Made by a program: the position numbers and the translations under genes
Notes under the pieces: model-generated
What the model was told of the DNA's origin: nothing
What the model saw: only the letters and a program-made list of their open reading frames with translations
The model's database searches: none
Part shown: positions 58,597-64,000 of the stretch, in pieces
Layout: every line of letters begins with the position of its first letter
How positions within the stretch are numbered: position 1 is the stretch's first letter
Source: JANMJD01 sp963828405
GTDB lineage: Bacteria > Actinomycetota > Acidimicrobiia > Acidimicrobiales > Ilumatobacteraceae
Reading direction: 5' to 3'
DNA: 64,000 bases
NCBI GenBank assembly: GCA_963828405.1
Contig: CAWHEG010000031.1
Coordinates: forward strand, 1,612,001-1,676,000

Positions 58597-59889
58597 ATGC
58601 TTGCCGTCGATCTTCTCGGCGCTGATCTGGCCGGGGGGCTGGGACCGGGTTCCGGGGCCCGGCCCGACCTCGCCGGCGCCCGCTGGGCGGCGTCGGGCGC
58701 GATGTGGCTGACCGGGCGGGCCGACGGACCGCCGCTCCCGGCGCCGCGGTCGCTGGCCACCCGGCTCCCGGTCGTCGGCTCTTGGCTCGGACTTCCCGGG
58801 CTCGACGTGATGGCGCTCCTCGGGGAGCGGGCGGCGATCACCGGGATGTACCGCAACGGTCGGGCCAGCGTCGGCGGGCGCAGCCGGTTGATGCCGACGG
58901 CCGACGGTCGCTGGATCGCCGTCTCGTTGGCCCGGCCCGAGGATCACGAGTCGATCCCCGCCTGGTTGGGGATCGAGGTCGGCTCAGACCTGTGGGCGGA
59001 CGTCGAACGGGCCGTCGGCGAGCGCCCGGCCACCGACGTCGTCGAGCAGGGTGTTCTCCTCGGTCTGCCCATCGGTCGTCTGGGCGAACGGGCGACGACC
59101 ACGCCCGTCGTCGGCGCGCAACGGCTCGGCACCGGCGACAGGGCGGGTCACGTCTCCGGGCAACCGCTCGTCGTCGATCTGTCGTCGCTGTGGGCCGGCC
59201 CGCTGTGCGCCCACCTGCTCGGTCTGGCCGGGGCCCGGATCGTCAAGGTCGAGAGCACGCGGCGTCCCGATGGGGCACGCCTCGGTCCGACGGCGTTCTA
59301 CGACCTGCTCCATTCCGGCCACCGCAGCGTCGCCCTCGACCTGCGGTCGCCCGACGGGGTCGCCCGGCTGCGCGGCCTGCTCGAGGCGGCCGACGTGGTC
59401 CTCGAGAGCTCCCGGCCGCGGGCCCTCGAGCAGCTCGGCGTCGATGCCGCGGGGCTGGTCGCCGGGGGTGGCCCGTCGGTGTGGGCCTCGATCACCGCCT
59501 ACGGACGAGGTGGTGACACCCGGGACCGGGTGGGCTTCGGCGACGACGCCGCGGTCGCCGGGGGCCTGGTCGCCTGGGAACACGACGAGCCGCGCTTCTG
59601 TGGCGACGCCATCGCCGACCCGCTCACCGGCATCGTCGCCGCCGTGGCGGTCGGAGCCGCCTGGCGATCGGGTGGCGGATGGCTGCTCGATGTTCCGTTG
59701 GCCGGCGTCGCCGCCTGGATGGCCGGCCATGGCGAGCCCGAACTGGCCGTCGAGCGGTCACCGGCCGACGAGGTGGCCCATCCCCGGGCGAGAGCGGCGC
59801 CGGCGCCCGCGGCACGTATCGGCGATCACACAGCCGAGGTGTTGACCGAGTTGGGGCTGGAGCCCGGCCCGGTCCATCCCGCCCGGTAG
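58597..59889 (+). CDS. CaiB-like CoA transferase with circularly permuted domain order
   Basis: 430 residues from ATG 58597. The usual CaiB N-terminal motif (QPLVVDLSSLWAGPLCAHLLG, ARIVKVESTRRPDGARLG, SGHRSVALDLRSPDGV, ADVVLESSRPRALEQLG) starts only near residue 185. The first 150 residues carry what is normally the C-terminal half (SRLMPTADGRWIAVSLARPED). The order is therefore swapped, yet both pieces read cleanly in one frame, so this is a permuted member of the family, not a fragment. The catalytic-type Asp in the usual position is not evident, so activity is uncertain. It lies between the HxlR gene and infA. Confidence 0.75.
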   Translation: MLAVDLLGADLAGGLGPGSGARPDLAGARWAASGAMWLTGRADGPPLPAPRSLATRLPVVGSWLGLPGLDVMALLGERAAITGMYRNGRASVGGRSRLMPTADGRWIAVSLARPEDHESIPAWLGIEVGSDLWADVERAVGERPATDVVEQGVLLGLPIGRLGERATTTPVVGAQRLGTGDRAGHVSGQPLVVDLSSLWAGPLCAHLLGLAGARIVKVESTRRPDGARLGPTAFYDLLHSGHRSVALDLRSPDGVARLRGLLEAADVVLESSRPRALEQLGVDAAGLVAGGGPSVWASITAYGRGGDTRDRVGFGDDAAVAGGLVAWEHDEPRFCGDAIADPLTGIVAAVAVGAAWRSGGGWLLDVPLAGVAAWMAGHGEPELAVERSPADEVAHPRARAAPAPAARIGDHTAEVLTELGLEPGPVHPAR

Positions 59890-59953
59890 GGTTGTCAGGC
59901 GTATCGGCCGCGCCTCGTGGCGTGGCGTATCGACATCTCAAGGAGTCGCACAC

Positions 59954-60178
59954 TTGTCACAACAGAAGGAAGACGCCATCGTCTTCGAAGGCGAGGCGGT
60001 CGAGGCCCTCAAGGGCGGTCACTTCCGCATCAAGCTCGACAATGGACACGAAGTGCTCGGTCACCTGAGCGGCCGGATGCGCAAGAACCGCATCCGCGTG
60101 CTGCCGGGAGATCGCGTGCAGGTCGAGCTGTCGCCGTACGACCTCGCCCGGGCCCGCATCACCTACCGCTACAAGTAG
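59954..60178 (+). CDS. infA: Translation initiation factor IF-1
   Basis: 74 residues with the complete S1-like OB fold: EGEAVEALKGGHFRIKLDNGHEVLGHLSGRMRKNRIRVLPGDRVQVELSPYDLARARITYRYK read in pieces. The start is TTG at 59954, supported by AGGAG at nine bases. IF-1 normally lies in the ribosomal-protein operon; here it is isolated between a CoA transferase and an M24 peptidase. That may be the usual place in this lineage or mark a second copy. Confidence 0.93.
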   Translation: MSQQKEDAIVFEGEAVEALKGGHFRIKLDNGHEVLGHLSGRMRKNRIRVLPGDRVQVELSPYDLARARITYRYK

Positions 60179-60267
60179 CGACCGCCGCGGCGGCCCGGTC
60201 GGCGGTGCCGTCGGCCCGCTGCCGGGCGACGGGCACACGGGCGGCGAAGCCCTCGGGCGACGAAACC

Positions 60268-61362
60268 TCAGGCGACGAGCGCAGCCATGGGCGCCGGGCT
60301 GAGCCGCTCCGGGCCCGTCGGTGTGATCAGGTAGAAGTCCTCGATGCGGATGCCGAAGCGGCCGCGCAGGTACACCCCCGGTTCGACGGTCACCACGTCG
60401 CCCACCTCGATCGTCTCTGAGCTCTCGATCCGCCGGATGAACGGGTCCTCGTGGATCAGCAGCCCGACGCCGTGGCCCGTGCCCGTGGTGAAGTGCTGCG
60501 CGAGGCCTGCCGCGTCCAACACGCTCCGGCACGCCCGGTCGATCTCGTGGGTCAGACGCCCGGGAGCGAGCAGCGCGACGCCGGACTGCTGGGCCATGTG
60601 GACGGCGGCCCAGGCCTCGGCGATCTCGGGTCCGACCGGGCCGCTGGCGATCGTCCGCGTCGTGTCCGAGCGATACCCGTCGACCGTCGCCCCGAAGTCG
60701 ACGACGACCGGCTGTGTGCCGACGGCGACCGCCGCTGGCCGGGCGTGGGCATTGGCACCGTTGGCTCCGGCGGCCACGATCGTGTCGAAGGCCGGTCCCT
60801 CGGCCCCGGCGAGACGCATCTGCCCCTCCATCGCGACGGCGATGGCCAGTTCGGTGGTCGCCGCCGTCATCATCCCCGTCACCTCGGTGAACGCGCCCGA
60901 GGCGATCGAGGCGGCGAGCCGGATCCGGGCGACCTCCCCGGCGTCCTTGGTACGGCGCAGCCGTTCGACGAGACCGGTGGTCGCAGTGGGTGTGGCGCCC
61001 AGGGCGCTCGCGAACGCGGCCATCCGGGCGACCGTGACGTTGGCAGCCTCGATCCCGGCCCGGACCTGCTTGCAGCGACGGGCGAGCACCTCCATCTGGC
61101 CGGAGGGTTGGTCGACCTCGATCTCGGCTTCGACATCCGCCTCGGCCATCTGGTCGGTGGCCATGAACCGGTAGCGGCCGTCGGTGACGAACACGACGTC
61201 GTCCCGTCCGACGACGACCATCGCCGCCGACCCGGTGAAGCCGGTGAGGTAGCGGATGTTGGCGAGGTCGGTGACGATCAGGGCGTCGATCCCGGCCCCG
61301 TCGAACAGGTTTCGCAGCCGAGCGAGACGGGCGCGCCGATCGAGCCTCGGGAGCGCGCTCAC
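60268..61362 (-). CDS. M24-family Xaa-Pro peptidase
   Basis: 364 residues from GTG 61362. The creatinase-like N-terminal domain is followed by the pita-bread domain with metal ligands in VVVDFGATVDGYRSDTTRTI (Asp, Asp), HFTTGTGHGVGLLIHEDP (His), VVTVEPGVYLRGRFGIRIEDF (Glu, Glu). These match aminopeptidase P/Xaa-Pro dipeptidases that cleave X-Pro bonds using Mn2+ or Co2+. Its start overlaps the stop of the YbhN-like gene (GTGA), so the two form an operon. Confidence 0.92.
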   Translation of the reverse strand: MSALPRLDRRARLARLRNLFDGAGIDALIVTDLANIRYLTGFTGSAAMVVVGRDDVVFVTDGRYRFMATDQMAEADVEAEIEVDQPSGQMEVLARRCKQVRAGIEAANVTVARMAAFASALGATPTATTGLVERLRRTKDAGEVARIRLAASIASGAFTEVTGMMTAATTELAIAVAMEGQMRLAGAEGPAFDTIVAAGANGANAHARPAAVAVGTQPVVVDFGATVDGYRSDTTRTIASGPVGPEIAEAWAAVHMAQQSGVALLAPGRLTHEIDRACRSVLDAAGLAQHFTTGTGHGVGLLIHEDPFIRRIESSETIEVGDVVTVEPGVYLRGRFGIRIEDFYLITPTGPERLSPAPMAALVA

Positions 61363-62555
61363 GAGCCGGGCGCCGGGCCGAGCGGGTCGCCGGCGACGGC
61401 GGTCGGGACCGGCGGGCGCCGGCCGAACTCCTTGGCCCACTCGATGCCGTTGGTGTCGTCCCTCGTGGCGTCGTCGGCCACGTCCCGGAGCCGTTTGAGC
61501 GAATGCCGGCGATCGATCGAGGACGGCCCGACACGCAACGACAGGTAGGCCACGCCGCCGAGGAGGAGTGGGAGCCAGTACTGGGCGATGCGGTAGATGA
61601 TCACGCCGAGCGTCGCCGCGTCCTTGGTGATGCCGAAGCCGACGAGGGTCGGGATGAGCACGCCCTCGATGATCACCAGCCCGCCGGGGAGCACCGGGAT
61701 GACGGCGAGGAGGTTGGCCAGGCAGAAGGCGACGAGCAGGCCGTCGAGCGGCGCACGGCCGCCGAGGGAGCGCACGAACACCCACAGCGCGGCGGCGTCG
61801 AGCAGCCAGTTGGCCACCGCCCAACTGGTCACCCTGGCGAGCAACCGGTGGTCGGCGAGGAGCTCCCGAACGCGGCCGGCGACGTGGCGGATGACCTCGA
61901 CCGACTTGTCCGGGCCGAACTTCAGGCGGGCGGCCAGTGCGCGCACGATCCGCTCGGCCCGCGCCTGGCCGCGCAGCAGGCCGAGGACGACGGCGGCGGC
62001 CAGGGTGATCAGCCCGACCCCGGCGAGTGCGGCCAGGCCGTAGATCGGGTTGACACCGCGGATGGGGATGGAGATCAGCAGGGCGACGAGGAACAGCAGG
62101 TTGAGGACGACCGCCGAGCCCAGCCCGACCGTGGCCAGGGCGAAGCCGGCGTCGGCGCCCTCCACTCCGGAGAGGGTCAGCAACCGGTATCCGAGGGCGT
62201 TGCCCGCTGCGCTGCCCGCGGGCACGATCGAGGAGACCGCCTTGGTGGACAACTGGATGCGGAACAGGCGGGGCAGCGAGATCACCCCGTGGGGCAGTGC
62301 CATGCGGGTGAGCTCCGAGTAGGCGACCAGCGCAGCGAACTCGAGGGCGAAGCCGACGAGCAGCATCACCGGTTCGATGTCCCGCAGATGGTCGATCGCC
62401 GATCGGAAGCCCGGGATCAGGGGCAGGACGAAGAAGTAGACCACGAAGAGGATGGCCATCACTTTGAGCGTGCCTTTGACCACCGGCCACGGAACACGGC
62501 GGTGCAGGGCAGCACCGTTCTCCAGGCGCGTCGGATTCGCTGGCACGTCTGCCAT
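61359..62555 (-). CDS. YbhN/LPG-synthase-transmembrane-type membrane protein
   Basis: 398 residues with about eight membrane helices (for example VMAILFVVYFFVLPLIPGF, LATVGLGSAVVLNLLFLVALLI, LLVAFCLANLLAVIPVLPGGLVIIEGVLI in pieces). The motif PGGLVIIEGVLIPTLVGFG is typical of the UPF0104/YbhN family, related to the flippase part of MprF. The synthase domain is absent. It probably moves a lipid across the membrane. It is cotranscribed with the downstream peptidase gene, four-base overlap. Confidence 0.85.
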   Translation of the reverse strand: MADVPANPTRLENGAALHRRVPWPVVKGTLKVMAILFVVYFFVLPLIPGFRSAIDHLRDIEPVMLLVGFALEFAALVAYSELTRMALPHGVISLPRLFRIQLSTKAVSSIVPAGSAAGNALGYRLLTLSGVEGADAGFALATVGLGSAVVLNLLFLVALLISIPIRGVNPIYGLAALAGVGLITLAAAVVLGLLRGQARAERIVRALAARLKFGPDKSVEVIRHVAGRVRELLADHRLLARVTSWAVANWLLDAAALWVFVRSLGGRAPLDGLLVAFCLANLLAVIPVLPGGLVIIEGVLIPTLVGFGITKDAATLGVIIYRIAQYWLPLLLGGVAYLSLRVGPSSIDRRHSLKRLRDVADDATRDDTNGIEWAKEFGRRPPVPTAVAGDPLGPAPGS

Positions 62556-62618
62556 CCCCCTTTGCTAGCCGATTTTCACCCCCTGGTCGAGCATCCTGGC
62601 GGTGCGGGCGGTCGCTCC

Positions 62619-63671
62619 CTACCGTTCGCCGCCCTCGCCGATCACCGGGAAGCATCCGAGCACGGCATCCAGCCAGGCGTCATACGCCGGTCGGAGCTCG
62701 GCGGGCGACTTGCCGAGGCGCACGACGACGACGTCGCGTTCGGGAGACACGATCGTCCGCTGGCCCTCGTACCCGTTGGCCGAGAAGGTCGACGACCCCC
62801 GGTTCCACAGCCACCAGTGGGCGCCGTAGCCATGTGGTTCGTCGGCCGGGACCGCGGGCGTCACCGGTGTGCGGGCGTAGTCGCTCCAGCCGGCCGGGAG
62901 GATCCGGTCGTCGTCCCACATCCCGTCGCGCAGGTAGAGGAACCCGAACCGGGCGAAGTCGCGGGCGCTCGCGTAGACGTACGAGGAACCGACGAACGTG
63001 CCTGCCCTGTCGAACTTCGGGGATGCCGTCGACATGCCGATCGGGGCGAACAACCGGTCGTGGAGGAAGCGCTCCATGCCGACGGCGCCGTCGCCGACGA
63101 TCTCGCCGAGGATGCGGGCGATGATGTTCGTCGTGCCGCTGGCGTAGTTCCACACCGTTCCTGGAGGGTGGTCCGACGGCTTGGCGGCCGCGTATCCCGC
63201 ATGATCGTCGGCTCCGGCGCCGAACAGCATCTCGATCACGTCGGACACGCCGGTGTCGACGTAGTCCTCGACGAAACGCAGGCCGCTGGCCATCCCGAGG
63301 AGGTGCCTCGTCGTGATCTGGCGCCGGTCGTCATCCGCCCACTCGTCGATCGGAGCCGGCGCGTCGAGGTCGAGCCGATCGTCGGCGACGAGCAGGCCGA
63401 CGGCGGCGTGGGTGATGCTCTTGGCCATCGACCACGAGATCAGGGTCGTGTCGGGGCTGCTCCCCGGACCGAAGGCCTCGGCGACGAGACGGCCGCGGTG
63501 GACGACGGCGAGCGACAACGTCAGGCCGAGCTCGGGTGGCTGGGCGAGCGCCTCGTCGATCAGCGAGGCCAGTACGACTCGGTCGACGTCGTCGTCGGGC
63601 GGACCGCCGGGCCAGGCGGCCGTCGGCCACGGGCAACCAGGCGTCTGCGGGGGGAAACGGGCCGGCGTCAT
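62619..63671 (-). CDS. Class C beta-lactamase-fold serine hydrolase
   Basis: 350 residues from ATG 63671; earlier in-frame starts add only low-complexity sequence. The fold motifs are present: ISWSMAKSITHAAVG with S-x-x-K, WNYASGTTNIIARI with Y-x-S, and the late Gly-rich SANGYEGQRTIVSPERDVVVVRLG. The size and motifs fit the EstB/DUF-type serine hydrolases (esterases or peptidases), not a true beta-lactamase. No signal peptide is seen, so a cytosolic ester substrate is likely. It sits 48 bases before the LOG-family gene's end, both on the minus strand. Confidence 0.85.
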   Translation of the reverse strand: MTPARFPPQTPGCPWPTAAWPGGPPDDDVDRVVLASLIDEALAQPPELGLTLSLAVVHRGRLVAEAFGPGSSPDTTLISWSMAKSITHAAVGLLVADDRLDLDAPAPIDEWADDDRRQITTRHLLGMASGLRFVEDYVDTGVSDVIEMLFGAGADDHAGYAAAKPSDHPPGTVWNYASGTTNIIARILGEIVGDGAVGMERFLHDRLFAPIGMSTASPKFDRAGTFVGSSYVYASARDFARFGFLYLRDGMWDDDRILPAGWSDYARTPVTPAVPADEPHGYGAHWWLWNRGSSTFSANGYEGQRTIVSPERDVVVVRLGKSPAELRPAYDAWLDAVLGCFPVIGEGGER

Positions 63672-63711
63672 CGCCGGCGACCGTACCGCGCCGGGCGCGC
63701 CGGTTGGCACC

Positions 63712-64000
63712 TCAGCCCCGGTCGGCCCACTTCGGGGGCAGCGGGCCGATCGGGGTGAGCGCAAGGTCGATCGCCTCGGCGACGGTCACGGCCCGACGGG
63801 CAAGGAGGCGGTGCTCAGGTCTGATGAAGCCGGCCGCCGCCATCGTGTCGAGGGCGGCGAACATCGGTTCCCAGAAGCCCTCGACGTCGAGCAGCACGAC
63901 GGGCGTGCTGGTCAGCCCGAGCTGCACCCAGGTGAGTGCCTCGAACGTCTCGTCGAGCGTCCCGAACCCGCCCGGCAGGGTAATGACCCCGTCGGCCATG
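63712..64000 (-). CDS. LOG/TIGR00730-family protein, C-terminal part (5' end outside window)
   Basis: The frame is open to the end of the window. The visible part begins with ADGVITLPGGFGTLDETFEAL, the P-G-G-x-G-T-x-x-E signature of LOG-type cytokinin-riboside phosphoribohydrolases and TIGR00730 proteins, then WVQLGL and VVLLDVEGFWEPMFAALDTM. These enzymes release the base from a nucleoside 5'-monophosphate such as AMP. An apparent ATG at 63999 is inside the conserved region, so the true start lies beyond 64000. Confidence 0.85.
   Translation of the reverse strand, partial: MADGVITLPGGFGTLDETFEALTWVQLGLTSTPVVLLDVEGFWEPMFAALDTMAAAGFIRPEHRLLARRAVTVAEAIDLALTPIGPLPPKWADRG

Overview
The window looks like chromosomal DNA of a high-GC actinobacterium, most plausibly an uncultured or little-studied member of the Acidimicrobiia (Ilumatobacter-like). 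This is inferred from gene content, since there is no rRNA or other marker. Supporting signs are the frequent GTG starts, the many acyl-CoA dehydrogenases and CaiB-type CoA transferases, an F420-type luciferase-like oxidoreductase, a mycothiol-isomerase-fold protein, a glucosyl-3-phosphoglycerate synthase next to a FolP2-like protein (as in mycobacteria), and an ImuA'/ImuB cassette behind an actinobacterial LexA palindrome.

Layout. 0-4.7 kb: end of an ABC-2 permease, an ECF sigma factor with a membrane-anchored partner, and a Gfo/Idh/MocA oxidoreductase. 4.76-8.9 kb: a caiB gene split by about 3.4 kb of foreign DNA. The insert begins with the 3' end of a tyrosine recombinase, followed by a terminator and a dif-like palindrome, then an AT-richer cassette with a lipoprotein and a Cys-rich secreted protein, a truncated membrane adaptor and the C-terminal part of a plasmid-type (possibly relaxase) protein. 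The last 22 codons of caiB resume directly afterwards. 9-25 kb: c-di-GMP protein, P450, acyl-CoA dehydrogenases, rRNA methyltransferase, gpgS, FolP-like, FolB-FolK fusion, LLM oxidoreductase, carboxyltransferase, TauE/SafE exporter, alcohol dehydrogenase, aldo-keto reductase and SDR. 25-32 kb: small stress or unknown genes (tandem GNAT, HTH-DinB fusion, YdeI-like, SHOCT protein), an SDR and an intact CaiB. 32-36 kb: a heterodimeric ABC exporter.

36-45 kb holds the most notable system. It is a five-gene cluster of SWIM zinc finger, DUF5691-like, MoxR AAA+ ATPase, DUF5682-like (TraB/EreA-like) and VWA protein, resembling the poorly understood Escherichia coli yehLMPQ genes. An IS110-family element with a zinc-ribbon passenger gene separates the second and third genes, and a stray PxKF-domain fragment lies between the first and second. 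45-64 kb: secreted hydrolase, acyl-CoA dehydrogenase, S9 peptidase, CorA, NifU-N protein, B12-domain regulator, imuA'-imuB, alkyl-sulfatase-like MBL protein, enoyl-CoA hydratase, HtrA-like protease with a divergent HxlR regulator, a circularly permuted CaiB-like protein, infA, an M24 peptidase, a YbhN-like membrane protein, a serine hydrolase and a LOG-family protein cut by the window edge.

Several otherwise good genes (near 1.1, 5.2-5.3, 16.6, 21.7, 24.0-24.2 and 57.2 kb) carry single-base frame changes, mostly in short G or C runs. Consensus indel errors are a serious alternative to real gene decay and should be ruled out first. I saw no tRNA, rRNA or CRISPR array. Beyond the features listed, no stretch longer than about 300 bases lacks a gene or gene remnant.
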